A stretch of DNA of 64,000 nt from Plazaster borealis. Its lineage: Eukaryota; Echinodermata; Asteroidea; Forcipulatida; Labidiasteridae. Where the stretch lies: positions 12,032,538-12,096,537 of the forward strand of contig CM037457.1 of the NCBI GenBank assembly GCA_021014325.1, in the 5' to 3' direction. This document shows positions 11,310 to 22,404 of this stretch, one piece after another; the first letter of the stretch is position 1; every line of letters begins with the position of its first letter. Position numbers and translations under genes: made by a program. The notes under the pieces are model-generated. The model was given only the letters and a program-made list of their open reading frames with translations. It did no database searches and was not told where the DNA came from.

Positions 11310-11655
11310 GTTTTGAGGCATTGCATGGTGAGGTATCAATATATATTTGGTTTGCGGTAACACCATGTTCATATCTACTTGCTAGGTAGAATTTGTTCTT
11401 TGAGAACTTGTCTTGCTTTTTATTCTACTGCCGCAGAGTAGAATATTTGTAATTCCGAAGACTTCTCAGTTCTGAAAAGAACTGTCCTGGTTATTAACTA
11501 CTACCTGGGCGGAGGTAGGAAATCGGGCGGGACTACAACTTTCGCTATGTGGATCGGGGGAACTTCTCGTTAAAACTACACTGCCGCGGAGTGAGTTTAA
11601 ATAGGTCTCAACGTTTCGATTAGCTTGCTCTAGTCATCGTCACACAATACATCTG
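11310..11655 (-). mobile_element. Family F repeat (CGAAACGTTGAGACC hairpin element)
   Basis: On the minus strand it reads GACGATGACTAGAGCAAGCT, AATCGAAACGTTGAGACC, then CACTCCGCGGCAGTG, a GGTAGTAGTTAA block, and finally TGGTGTTACCGCAAACC and GCAATGCCTCAA. The same modules occur in order at 30412-30790, and in part at 16430-16690 and 41750-41845. The stem followed by GAAACG is similar to hairpins of Penelope-like elements. No coding remnant was seen. Confidence 0.6.
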
Positions 11656-11879
11656 AGACAACTGCTGTGAAATAAAAAATAGTTCAATGTATGTAAATTT
11701 ATTCCAATGTAACCAGACGGGGTTGAATTTATTCATAGAGACTTGAAATCCTAACAGAAAACTATTCCTCTGGCGAGACGAATTGATTACCAAACCCTTT
11801 CATTCATATATCTGCGTTGTATCTTTTGACTAAAAACCACAATTGAATCAGCGCCGAGGACTGGATTCAGTTATAAATA

Positions 11880-12413
11880 TGTATTGAATATTGACTGGTT
11901 TTGAATTTATAGAAACTTTATTATACAATCCAATTTTTTTATCTGATGTTTTTCAGACAGAGTTACGTTACTGAGACTCATTCTTATGCACACAAATGTT
12001 TAATGTGACAACTACGGTATGAAGTGGGCATCGTCTCGGGACAAAATGTGTAAAATATGTATTGAATATTGACTGGTTAGAATTTATAGAAACTTTATTA
12101 TACAATCAAATTTTGTTATCAGGCGTTTTTCAGACAGAGTTACGTTACTGAGACTCATTCTTATGCACACAAATGTTTAATGTGACAACTACGGTATGAA
12201 GTGGGCATCGTCTCGGGACAAAATGTGTAAAATATGTATTGAATATTGACTGGTTAGAATTTATAGAAACCATATTAAACATTCAAAAAAGAAAACTTCT
12301 GGCGCTTTTCAGACGGAGTTCAATACTGAGATTCATTCTTATGCACACAAATGTTTAATGTGACCACTACGGTATGAAGTGGGCGTATTTAATTCGGGAC
12401 AAAATGTGTAAAA
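11880..12413 (+). repeat. Tandem repeat, 3 copies of ~178 bp
   Basis: GTATTGAATATTGACTGG starts units at 11881, 12059 and 12236. Each unit includes TTCAGACRGAGTT, CTTATGCACACAAATG and CTACGGTATGAAGTGGGC. The first two are nearly identical and the third is more diverged. No open frame persists. Confidence 0.9.
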
Positions 12414-12454
12414 ATAAACCTGATCAATTTTGATTCGATTGATGGTGGGAAAGG

Positions 12455-12575
12455 TGTTCACTAAAGCGGGACTTGAACCTGAGACCTACGGATTACGTGC
12501 CGGTGCTCTACCAACTGAGCCATCTAGCCCTAATGGTGGCAGTGTCCCTATTTTGTCAATATCTTTGTTCTGGGG
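12455..12575 (-). mobile_element. tRNA-derived SINE, family S3
   Basis: The minus strand reads GGGCTAGATGGCTCAGTTGG (A box) and TCAGGTTCAAGTCCCGC (B box), preceded by TTGACAAAATAGGGACACTG. The same head occurs at 13515, 36291 and 46791. The head is tRNA-like, but the parent isoacceptor is not clear (ACGTAA or ACGTTA in the anticodon loop). Confidence 0.7.
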
Positions 12576-12672
12576 TGCCAGTCAGAAGACATTCAACCTG
12601 TAACTGCCGTGTAGCCAGAGATCACACCCAAGTTTACAATACAACCTGGGAAGCAGCAGCAGAGGGATCACC

Positions 12673-13010
12673 TTAAAGGTATGTACACTTTTGGTAACAG
12701 CCCAAAATCAGTGTCCACATTTTGTATGATTCAAAATATGCATGAACAAACAAACCTGTGAAAGTTTGAGCTCAATTGGTCATCGAGATCACAAGAAAAT
12801 ACTGGAAAGAGACCTTATGTATTTTCTGTTTTTTTCAAAATATCGCGCGTGATAAAAACTATTGTTTTACTCATTTCTCAGAAACGATAGCATTTTAGGC
12901 AGAAATATTTTAAGGAACCCTTTCAACCATTACTTACTTTAAATCATGTAAGTTGTGTGTGAATCTGTGAACATTTGTGTTTTTTGATCTCACCAATAGT
13001 GTACAGGGAT
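12673..13010. mobile_element. TTAA MITE, subfamily C
   Basis: It starts at TTAAAGGTATGTACACTTTT. It is nearly collinear with the complete copies at 37592 and 55902 (TTGAGCTCAATTGGTCATCG, ATATCGCGCGTGATAAAAAC, CCAATAGTGTACAGGG). The right TTAA is mutated. Confidence 0.85.
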
Positions 13011-13044
13011 GTGACTTTTTATTTCAAATATAAAGTACTTTATA

Positions 13045-13400
13045 GTTTGAAGTACACGGACAACACTCTGGTAATTGTCACAGACCAGTATCTGCACTTG
13101 AGACCCAGCATATACATGAAATAACAAACCTGTTAAACTTTAAGCTCAATCGGTCATCAGAGTCACAAGAAAATCGTGCAAACCCCCTTACAATGCAAGG
13201 GGTCTGTTGCTGCAATCAAAATAAGCAACAGTTTTTTTATTTATTTTTATTTCTAGGCTGTTTTCAAATGCTACTTTCTCAACTATGAAGGTTTTTCAAA
13301 TGAAAATATTTCTATGGAGGTTTAGTACTGGTATAAACTTCATGATCAGTGAACTTTCAGATGGAAACTTGTAAAAAAAACAAAAAAACTACCAATTTCC
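13045..13400. mobile_element. Degraded TTAA MITE-like repeat
   Basis: ACACTCTGGTAATTGTCACAG, the word AACAAACCTG and AGCTCAATCGGTCATC follow the order of the TTAA MITEs. The second half is only loosely similar and the right terminus was not found. Confidence 0.55.
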
Positions 13401-13514
13401 TGTATTCTCTTTTATAACGCTATTAATCAAACCAGCACTGACAAAAAAATAAAACAAAGTTTAAAATTTAAAAAACAACGCTTTGCGACATTACTTTGAA
13501 TAAACTAAACAGAA

Positions 13515-13670
13515 CGATTTGGGGTTGAACAAAGACAAATTGACTAGAGCGCAGGATTTGAACCAACGAACTCCGGTTTAACCTGCCAGCGCTCAACCAA
13601 CTGAACTACGGTAGCCGGCCCTATGTTGGCGGTCTCCCTATTTTGTCAATATGTTTGTGCGTTTGTTCTT
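13515..13670 (-). mobile_element. tRNA-derived SINE, family S3
   Basis: The minus strand has a degraded tRNA-like head (CGTAGTTCAGTTGGTTGAGC, GGTTCAAATCC) with the TTGACAAAATAGGGAGACCG leader. AAATTGACTAGAGC lies downstream of the head, as in the other S3 copies. Confidence 0.65.
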
Positions 13671-13826
13671 TAAACTAAACAGAACATACTTTACAATATT
13701 GAAGAGTCTCCATATTGTTTTCTTCAACACAGGAACACGGGTTAGTTTTAGGATAATGGGACTTGAAAATTTGAGGATTGTAAAATAATGTAATATTCTT
13801 AGTCTAATAGTGTACTTTCGCTGTCA

Positions 13827-13959
13827 ATAGACCGTGCAAGTCTCGCGCGTAATCAAACATTTTTGGGATGCGTACGATGCTTTAATGCGTGAAGGAAACA
13901 AAGTCGCGCATTTTAACGGGTTACAATGTTTGAACACGTGCGAGACTTGCACAGTCTAT
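13827..13959. mobile_element. Short MITE with ~34-bp terminal inverted repeats
   Basis: The left end ATAGACCGTGCAAGTCTCGC and the right end GCGAGACTTGCACAGTCTAT are near-perfect inverted repeats that continue inward to AATCAAACAT / ATGTTTGAACA. Total length is 133 bp with no coding capacity. Single ends of the family occur at 1200-1234 and 54375-54400. Confidence 0.8.
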
Positions 13960-15198
13960 ATAAATCAATACCATCCCACTGTTGGGAGTGCCAGCTCATC
14001 TTCGCACATAAAAAAAAAAAAACTTTGGTCGGAGAAATTCACTGCAACTATCTTACACTCCAAATTGTAATGAATTTTATACTCCAAAACCTTTCATATG
14101 TCAAATCTGATTGAGTCATGAATAAACATTGACAGGAGCCCAAATGGCACTCGCTTAAATTTGAAAAAAATAAAAAACTAAGTAACCATTAACTCTATCA
14201 AATCAATACCTTTTGATTCTGGCAATTTCATCGCTATCAGTATTTGCAATCATACGATTCGGCGAAAGGTCCGTCCAATCAAATTATATTTCAAAAAAGT
14301 CCTCGCGTTCAAACAGCAATAGGCACGGAGAAAGATAAAAAAACCAAAAAGAGTGACAGGAAGTCTACACAATTTTCCCTTGCTGATTTTCTCGGCAAAT
14401 ATTTGCGTTTAGCTGTATTGAATGGGCGAACGCCATGCTCTATATCACGCTCTGTAAATATGCCTCAACTTTCCAGCTGCCAGGTATAGTGAATGACACC
14501 TCAGCTTTACCTCCTTAGCCAGTGTTTAACTCCCGAAGACAGAATCAATACGGCTCTTCGGACAGCTTCGGCCGAAACTCTATCGAGCAACCCTTAGGAG
14601 TATGGTGAAAATATAAGTCTGATCGCTTCTGATACTTGTTGGGGGGGGGTGTGAAGAATCTCTACTCCCGTAATCCCACGTTCCGCTTTTCATTAAACTG
14701 TTTGCTATCATGTGGCCGGGGCCCCCCGGAGGCGCTGTGGAATTCTATGTACAAAGTGTAATGTATCTAATAACTTGACTGCCTTGTATAGACCGGACTT
14801 GTGTGATACGCACCACCCCCCTCAAAAAGAGAGTCAATGGTGAATGTGCCACAGTAATTAAAGTCAATACTCTGGATGCACTGAAAAGTACAAGACATTG
14901 TTAGGGACTTCCAGCTGAACATATGGCTGAGCAATGGAATGGCCACCCTTTTATTGAGAATTCGATGCAAGTTTTACATCATAGAAGGAGGGTAACAAAT
15001 TCACAAGTGACATAAAACATACCACACAAGGGGAAATTCCTACATAAATCTCTGCTACATGCACTTGTGTTTAACTGGACAACATAATCTTGTAGCTCAG
15101 ACTTTTCACCAGAAAGAGATTATTGTTTACAAGACTTATACTATTTTTATGTTTGCTGAGCTTTGGGGGCGGGGGATTAAAACTAATATATGCTTGCA
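13960..15198. other. Unassigned spacer
   Basis: Contains a poly-A run near 14010-14022 and a G run near 14640-14649. The open frames at 14244-14489 and 14767-14970 have no recognisable domain. No array or transposon ends were recognised. Confidence 0.4.
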
Positions 15199-15556
15199 TT
15201 AAAGGCATTGAACATGTTTGGAAATTGTCACCTGGTGTATCCCAACATATGCATAAAATAACAAGCCTGTGAAAATTTGAGCTCAATTGGTCATCGAAAT
15301 TGCAAGAAAATGATGAAAGAAAAAACACCCTTGTTGTACAAATTTGTGTGCTTTCAGATAGGAATAAAAACTTCTTGCAAGAAGTTTTTATTATTTTAGT
15401 GAGAAATTACCTCTTTCTAAAAAACTACTTTACTTCAGAGGGAGTCGTTTCTCACAATGTTTTATACTATCACCCGCTCTCCGTTGCTTGTTACCAAGTA
15501 AGTTTTTATGCTAATATTTGTTTTGAGTCATTACCAAACGTGTACGATACCTTTAA
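15199..15556. mobile_element. TTAA MITE, subfamily A1, complete
   Basis: TTAAAGGCATTGAACATGTT on the left and AACGTGTACGATACCTTTAA on the right form the terminal inverted repeats. The central foldback is ACTTCTTGCAAGAAGT at about 15370. It is inverted relative to the copies at 33223 and 54658. The 88-codon frame within is incidental. Confidence 0.9.
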
Positions 15557-15795
15557 AAAGACATAAGATTTGTTCAGTTGTGAGTTTACTGGCTAAGGGG
15601 CTATTCTAAATACCCGATGTGTAAACAAATTTTTTAATAAATGACCCAACCACCCATCCCAAATTTCAATTTTAAAAATCTTGACTGGCTATTCAATAAT
15701 ATTATATCCTACATACTGAACGACAAAGTGACGCCTGAAATGAAGCAGATAATTTTAATTCACTGCTCTTCCGGCTCACAACATTCAAGCCTTCT

Positions 15796-16078
15796 GGGCC
15801 CAATTCAAGAGCTTCTTAACTGCCATTTTTTGTGCTTACTGCACAAGTTTCCATTTCATAGCGCTACTAACCGTAAGCACACGAAAAGGCATGCTAACCT
15901 TCCGGTGCGTACTGTATGAAAATGAATGACGTAGCAATGCAAATCCATGGTGAACGCGCAAGCTGGCCGCCTTATTTTCTTGCTAACCTGTGAAATACCC
16001 TTACGCTTAAGCAAATTTTTCTTCTATAGTTAGCACGAACATTTGCTTACCGTTAAGCAGCGCTATGAAATTGGCCCT
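15796..16078. mobile_element. GGGCCCAATT-type MITE, complete
   Basis: The left end GGGCCCAATTCAAGAGCTTC and the right end AGCGCTATGAAATTGGCCCT are imperfect inverted repeats, with further complementary GCTTA-rich words inward. This type of non-autonomous element is familiar from echinoderm genomes (recall, not a search). Confidence 0.75.
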
Positions 16079-16303
16079 AGAGCACAGTCTTTAAGGAATT
16101 TCCTTTAGTTATTTCCTTTGACTTCATCATGTTTAAACATGGGTTATTCTGAATTCCCCCTAAGTGCATTAATGGACTCTGGTCAGTGGTCCAATCGGTA
16201 CCAGACCAAGTAGGGACCAATCTTCTAAAACTGCTTCAGACCCCGAGTTTGTTAAGAAAAAAAGAAAACGATTCTTAGTAATTAAAAACATTTTTAAAAA
16301 TGG

Positions 16304-16405
16304 TTTCCTACAAATATTTTTGATTGGCAGATTTATTAAGCAGTATATACAAGATTTCCTACAAATATTTTTGATTGGCAGATTTATTAAGCAGTATATA
16401 CAAGA
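16304..16405 (+). repeat. 51-bp tandem duplication
   Basis: A block beginning TTTCCTACAAATATTTTTGA occurs twice, at 16304 and 16355, with no visible differences. This indicates a recent duplication. Confidence 0.9.
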
Positions 16406-16429
16406 TTTAAGGTGGTTTGAAATTTGAAA

Positions 16430-16690
16430 ACTTCAGCATGCATGAGTAAACCTTGAGGAGTGTGGGTTTGAAGAAAAAAAAACAGAATAAGAATGCAGGA
16501 CTGAGAAGTCTCCCGAACACCCGAACAATCTACTCCGCGGTAGTAGAATTAAACAAGACAGTTCTCTAAGAACAAACTCTACCTGGCAAGTAGATACACA
16601 CATGGTGTTACCGCAAACCAAATATATTGATACCTCACCATGCAATGCCTCAAATCCTATATAATGCAGGACTTGTTCCATTGTGGAGCT
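16430..16690 (+). mobile_element. Family F repeat, 3' part
   Basis: It shares ATCTACTCCGCGGTAGTAG, AAGACAGTTCTCTAAGAAC, CATGGTGTTACCGCAAACC and CACCATGCAATGCCTCAAA with the 30.4-kb copy. The GAAACG hairpin end is absent. Confidence 0.65.
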
Positions 16691-17400
16691 CCTATTTTAA
16701 AAAAAATTATGAGATATCGCCTAACATCACAAGGCCGAATGGCCCTTTCAAGGTGATGGCCCTTTCAAGGTGAGGGCTACACTTAACTGATTTGGGCTGT
16801 CAACCCCAATCAACTGTCACCAGGGGCACGTTGCCACCTACTCCAGGGGTTACCAGGGTTAACAGGGTTACCCCCTTCACAGTCCGTATAAGGATGTAGG
16901 CATGGGTATCATCTACCAGGAGCCTGGCTGGTAGAGCAGAATGCACTGATGCCTTCCCAACTGGTCATGCAAATGCAAAAGTGACTGGACACTGGTCAGA
17001 GGTTCAGAGGGGGATCTCGAACCCTGTGTCATTATCTCCTGAGGGTTTGCAAGGGTTTAAGTGTGAAGCTTGTTTCAAATTTCCTGGGAAATTCTTCCCG
17101 TGTAAAATGGTGCTCGTATTTGTTGCACCTTATTCTGTTGAGAGTGTAAATGATGCAAAGTGAAGCCAGTCTCCGTCCGTTTCCAGCCTCAACTAACAAA
17201 TATTGATTTTAAATGAAAAATGGAGGGAAAAACTAATTGGCTGAACCCCGCTATTCATGGTCCATTGTGAAATACAAATACCTGATGCACGTTCTTTTAC
17301 AGTCTCCCTCTGTGTGTGTATTGTGTGTCTAATAACAAAGTGGGGTAACTCTTTGCACGTTCAATCATAAAGTACAGATGCAAATTTCATAGATCTTTCA
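16691..17400. other. Unassigned, possibly repetitive spacer
   Basis: Short direct repeats (GGCCCTTTCAAGGTGA twice near 16740-16772; GGGTTACCAGGGTTAACAGG near 16846-16870) suggest a decayed element. The family was not identified. Confidence 0.35.
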
Positions 17401-17404
17401 ACCT

Positions 17405-17620
17405 ACACAAATTTAGGAAGTAACTATAAATTAATAGTAAACTTGAAGGTACAATCGTGTGTAAAATCTCTTTTGTTGGCTCTGAAAAGAGCCGGTTTGG
17501 TCTCAGAGCCAACACTCCCACAAAAGAGATTCTACACATGGTTGTACCCGCAAGTTTACTATTTATTTATAGTTACTACTTATTTTTCCACACCATGCAA
17601 AGCTTCAAACAACACCTACA
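17405..17620. repeat. Long imperfect palindrome related to family F
   Basis: The left arm (about 17412-17497) and right arm (about 17502-17577) are complementary over roughly 75 bp. Examples are GTAACTATAAATTAATAG against CTATTTATTTATAGTTAC, and AAAATCTCTTTTGTTGGCTC against GAGCCAACACTCCCACAAAA. The right arm plus flank (CATGGTTGTACCCGCAAG, then CACCATGCAAAGCTTCAAA) matches the family F 3' end in order. This suggests an inverted duplication of a family F terminus. Confidence 0.75.
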
Positions 17621-17624
17621 CAAA

Positions 17625-18209
17625 TTTGTTAAGCAGAAGGGGGGGAAGCTAAGCAAATAGAGGTTACCAGTCAAAACACCATGTCATGTATATTGTTTCT
17701 GACAGATTTCCTGCAATTGTCTGCTAGGCTGACAAAGTTATGCAACTTGTTTTCTGCTGCGCATCTCTTTGAAGAAGAAAAAAATCAAATCAAATTTTAT
17801 GAAACAAACAGCTCCCTTTCAAATTGATTTTCCTTGGGGGGGGAATGATGCCCGTTTGCTCACTCTGCAGAAGATTTGTCCACACTCGGTAATTTCCTCA
17901 TCATGCTCATCAGTTTCACGAGTATCAATAATTGACTAGACTGGTGCTAGTTAGTCTAGACCGACAGAAAAATTATTTTGTGGTTTTTGGGATGACGCTT
18001 ATCTATCACGCCACTTAGCGGTTCTTTTAACGATATGGGTAGACGGTGTTCAAAGTGTAAGAAACTTGTCAAGTGATGATAAATAATTTGGGACGCTTTA
18101 ACTCACAATGACAGATGAGGAGGGTGATAGCGTTGTTTGGTTTTTATCATTTTCTACAATTATTGCCTCTTTTAAAGGTAGCATGCAGTGTAAACAAGAC
18201 AGTGTAATG
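17625..18209. other. Unassigned spacer
   Basis: A short dyad lies near 17935-17965 (GACTAGACTGG...TTAGTCTAGACC). No gene was recognised. Confidence 0.4.
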
Positions 18210-18560
18210 GGCTGTGTCGTGGCTTAGCTGTCTAGTGCATTCAGACTCAAGTTCTGATGGCTGAATTATCGGAGCGTGGGTTCGATTCCCGGTCCCGACA
18301 CTTGTGTCCTTTAGCAAGGCACCTTAACCATAATTGCTTTTCTTAACCAAGGTGTACAAATAGGAACCTGATGAGAGAGCTGAGACAGTGTTGTGTTGGA
18401 TTAACCCCTTAGTTCTAATATAAGCAGCATTAGGGTTGTATGCTCCCCAGGGAGTTGAGAAAGTTTGAGGAATGGTCTAAGTATGCCTATTGATGTTGTA
18501 AAGCACCTTTACCTGGTGACTAGGATATGTGCGCTATAGATAAGAACTGCGTATTATCAT
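18210..18560 (+). mobile_element. tRNA-Leu-derived SINE, subfamily L-I
   Basis: The head is GTGTCGTGGCTTAGCTG, CAGACTCAAGTTCTGATGG and GGTTCGATTCCCGGTC. The body contains TGCTCCCCAGGGAGTTGAG and the 3' end is GCGCTATAGATAAGAACTGC plus TATTAT. It sits just upstream of the 18.6-kb minisatellite. Confidence 0.85.
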
Positions 18561-18589
18561 GCCACATAAGGCAAACAATTCCAGATTCA

Positions 18590-20575
18590 AGACATGGTTT
18601 CCTGTAAAGAACCATTCCAATAACTGTTCTTGTGTAAAGCCATTGCAATATTAGTTCCTGTAAAGAACCATTAAAGTAACAGTTCTTGTAAAGAACCATT
18701 CCAATAACAGTTCCTGTCATGAACCGTTCCAATAATGGTTCTTGCAAAGAACTGTTCCATTAATAATTCCTGTAAAGAACAGTTCCAATAATGGTCCCTG
18801 TAAAGAACCATTCCAATAATAGTTCCTGTAATAAACCCTTCCAATAATGGTTCTTGCAAAGAACTGTTCCATTAATGGTTCCTGTGAAGAACCGTTTCAA
18901 TAATGGACCCTGTAGAGAACCATTCCAATAATAGTTCCTGTAATGAACCATTCCAATAACGGTTCTTGCAAAGAACTGTTCCATTAATGTTTCCTGTAAA
19001 GAACCGTTCCAATAATGGTTCCTGTAAAGAACCATTCAAATAGTGGGTCCTAAAGAGCCATTCCAATCATGATTCCTGTAATGAACCAGTCCAATAATGG
19101 TCCCTGTAATGAACCATTCCAATAATGGTTTGTGGCGTGTCGTGGCCGAGTGGATAAGAACACCGAACTCAAGCTCTGGTGTTTCTGATCAGCAGAGTGT
19201 GGGTTCGAATCCCAGTCGTGACACTTGTGTCCTTAAGCAAGACACTTAACCACATGCTTCGTCCTTCGGATGGGACGTAAAGCCGTTGGTCCCGTGTACT
19301 AGGATTGGTAGTGCACGTAAAAGAACCCAGAATACTTATCGTGGAAGAGTAGGGGTTTAACCCCGGTGTTTCTGGTTCACATTGTAAGCACCCTTGTTTA
19401 CAGGTTTCCTCAGGCTTGCGAGCTACAGTGATTAAGTTCACTTGTGAGGCATCCTTGGTTTCATTACCAGAAATATATAATAATAATAATAATAATAATA
19501 ATTGTCCCTGTAATGAACCATTCCAATAATAGTTCCTGTAAAGAACCATTCCAATAGTGGTTCCTAAAGAACCATTCCAATAGTGGTTCCTAAAGAACCA
19601 TTCCAATAGTGGTTCCTAAAGAACCATTCCAATAGTGGTTCCTAAAGAACCATTCCAATAGTGGTTCCTAAAGAACCATTCCAATCATGATTCCTGTAAT
19701 GAACTATTCCAATAATGGTCCCTGTAAAGAACCATTCCAGTAAAAGTTCCTGTAATGAACCGTTCCAATAACAGTTTCTGTTATGAACCGTTCCAATAAT
19801 GGTCCCGGTAAAGAACCAATCCAATATTGTTTCCTAAAGAACCATTCCAATAAAAGTTCCTGTTATGAACCGTTCCAATAATGGTCCCGGTAAAGAACCA
19901 ATCCAATATTGTTTCCTAAAGAACCATTCCAATAACAGTTCCTGTCATGCACCGTTCCAATAATGGTCCCGGTAAAGAACCAATCCAATATTGTTTCCTA
20001 AAGAACCATTCCAATAAAAGTTCCTGTTATGAACCGTTCCAATAATGGTCCCTGTAAAGAACCAATCCAATATTGTTTCCTAAAGAACCATTCCAATAAA
20101 AGTTCCTGTTATGAACCGTTCCAATAATGGTCCCTGTAAAGAACCATTCCAATATTGTTTCCTAAAGAACCATTCCAATAACAGTTCCTGTTACGAAGCA
20201 TTCCAATAGTGGTTCCTAAAGAACCATTCCAATCATGATTCCTGTAATGAACCGTTCCAATAATGGTCCCTTTAAAGAACCATTGCAAAAACAGTTCCTG
20301 TTACGAACCATTCCAATATTGTTTCCTAAAGAACCATTCCAATCATGATTCTTGTAAACAACCGTTCCAATAACAGTTCCTGTAATGAACCGTTCCAATA
20401 ATGGTCCCTGTAAAGAACCATTCAAAAAACAGTTCCTGTCATGAACCATTCCAATATTTGTTCCTAAAGAACCATTCCAATCATGATTCCTGTAATGAAC
20501 TGTTCCAATAATATTTCCTGTAATGAACCGTTTCAATAACGGTTCTTGTTGAGAACTCTTCCATTAATGATTCCT
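18590..20575 (+). repeat. 26-28-bp hairpin minisatellite, ~58 units, split by a SINE
   Basis: The unit is GGTTCCTGTAAAGAACCATT followed by CCAATAAT. Inside each unit AATGGTTC and GAACCATT are inverted, so single units can fold. About 19 units lie left of the SINE at 19134-19501 and about 39 to the right. Unit lengths are 28 bp and, with TGTAAA shortened to TAAA, 26 bp. From 19821 to 20149, CCAATATTG recurs five times exactly 82 bp apart, a three-unit higher-order repeat. The repetitive minus-strand frames (YRNHYWNGSLQE-like) are consequences of the array, not proteins. Confidence 0.95.
19134..19501 (+). mobile_element. tRNA-Leu SINE (L-II) inserted in the minisatellite
   Basis: The head is GTGTCGTGGCCGAGTGG, CGAACTCAAGCTCTGG and GGTTCGAATCCCAGTC. 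The body CGTCCTTCGGATGGGACGTA and GTAAAAGAACCCAG leads to a tail of nine or so AAT repeats ending 19501. Array units flank both sides. No clean target duplication is visible because both flanks are repeats. Confidence 0.9.
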
Positions 20576-21775
20576 CTACAGATTACAGAACCCTTTCCAT
20601 TAAATCAGCAAACCTAAATCCATATCTATCCAGCACCGCGCAATGCCTCAGTTTAATTCTTACAACATTCCCAAACTTACCACGTTTGTAAATCCGTAAC
20701 CCCCAGTGTGCCTTGCTTTTAGTCCCAGCCCCCAAACCAATGCCATCACCTTGCTTCTAATTTCCACAATTACAGCAAAATGCTCAGTGGGTGTGATTGT
20801 TGATTGCAGGCTCTGTTTAAAGTCATTAGTTTTTCCTTGACCGATTCCTTTTTTTGTATGAAGAGCTCAAAATAATGGAGGTGTGATCGAAATCAATGCT
20901 CGTTATTGCGTGTGAGTTTACGCACTGGGTGATTAAGAATTATCGATAATGACCGACTGCAACCATGACCGCCTTGGTTAACGAGCCAAGGAGATACATG
21001 GCACACAGTACAAAGAGTTTCCTGTGAAATGATAGGTGTATACTTCTGGGGAATTTGTTGCCTCGTAGAACGCTTTACTTTAATGGCCTTATTTTAACGA
21101 TCGCATTTTAGATTGCAATGCGCTTATGAGCACGTTGATGATAAAATGCGCATACCAATACATATGTTAAGGTTATTACTGATTCATGTGGCATATAAAT
21201 GAAGGGAAAAACAAATGAACGAATAGAACCAATTGTCCAAATATCTCCATGTGGAGAGACTCCACCCGGCTCCGAAATCTGACCTAAAATTTCCACAGGG
21301 CAAACAGTTACAATTCATGAATTCAGCATGACCTGTATTTTTTCCGAAACTTGTGGACCTACCCTTTGATTAATTTGATCCTGTATTCATGATATCTGAC
21401 ATGAGATGAACGTTGAACGATTTGTTAAGCAGAGTCATTTTATGCACTTCATTGGAGTCTGTAGTGATGAGAGCCCGTGCAAGGCTTGCTGGATTTAGTT
21501 TGATAACCGTGCTTGTAAACGTGATCTATCAATTCAAGATCTGATTTCTAATCGGCCAAGGTTGATTAGAAGTAAAGAGGGGCAATCACTTAGGTTTAAT
21601 GGCACACTGTCAAATTAAAGGAAGATCCTTCTTTGTTTTATGCATGTTTAAGTACAGAGATGTTACGCCACTTCTTCTTTTCAGAACCACCACAAGCTTA
21701 TTTTCAAGAACATGGTGTCACCCCAAACCTTATCTAACAGGGCTCGAATTTTGAGAATGATAATCCACAAGGCTA
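20576..21775. other. Unassigned spacer
   Basis: Mostly unique. GAGAGCCCGTGCAAGGCTTG near 21470 faintly resembles the ATAGACYGTGCAAG MITE end. No coding evidence. Confidence 0.4.
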
Positions 21776-21777
21776 CA

Positions 21778-22385
21778 GATGGTACATCATCCGTTTTTGG
21801 AAGAGTATATTCATTCCAATACTCTAGTTAACAAGAAACATATCATAAAGGGATGGTACATCATCCGTTTTTGGAAGAGTATATGCATTCCAATACTCTA
21901 GTTAACAAGAAACATATCATAAAGAGATGGTACATCATTGGTTATTGGAAGAGTACATTAATTCCAATACTCTAGTTTACAAGAAACATATCATAAAGGG
22001 ATGGTACATCATTGGTTATTGGAAGAGTACATTAATTCCAATACTCTAGTTTACAAGAAACATATCATAAAGGGATGGTACATCATTGGTTATTGGAAGA
22101 GTACATTCATTCCAATCCTCTAGTTTACAAGAAACATATCATAAAGGGATGGTACATCATTGGTTATTGGAAGAGTACATTCATTCCAATCCTCTAGTTA
22201 ACAAGAAACATATCATAAAGGGATGGTACATCATTGGTTTTTGGAAGAGTACATTCATTCCAATCCTCTAGTTTACAATATCATAAAGGGATGGTACATC
22301 ATTGGTTATTGGAAGAGTACATTCATTCCAATACTCAAGTTTACAAGAAACATATCATAAAGGGATGGTGCATCATCGGTTATTA
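21778..22385 (+). repeat. 74-bp tandem array, ~8 units (first copy)
   Basis: GATGGTACATCAT starts units about every 74 bp (21778, 21852 and onward); one unit near 22270 lacks about 6 bp. The unit contains ATTGGAAGAGTACATTC and ATTCCAAT (complementary 7-bp words), then CTCTAGTTTACAAGAAACAT. The same unit forms the array at 60545-61215. After the array comes GCAGTGTTTTTACGAG, matching GCAGTGTCTTTTTGAAAGAC after the second array, so both belong to one larger element type. Confidence 0.9.
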
Positions 22386-22404
22386 TGCAGTGTTTTTACG
22401 AGCC

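Noticed and set aside
12455..12535. Functional tRNA gene on the minus strand
   Set aside because: Four related copies share non-tRNA flanks, and acceptor pairing is poor.
15300..15566. 88-codon frame and its near-copies at 54684-54914 and 33265-33504
   Set aside because: Similar peptides arise because all three lie in the same non-coding TTAA MITE family.
16433..16681. 82-codon minus-strand frame
   Set aside because: It overlaps family F repeat sequence and is broken in the other copies.
19169..19606. 145-codon minus-strand frame
   Set aside because: It is SINE sequence plus minisatellite units read backwards.
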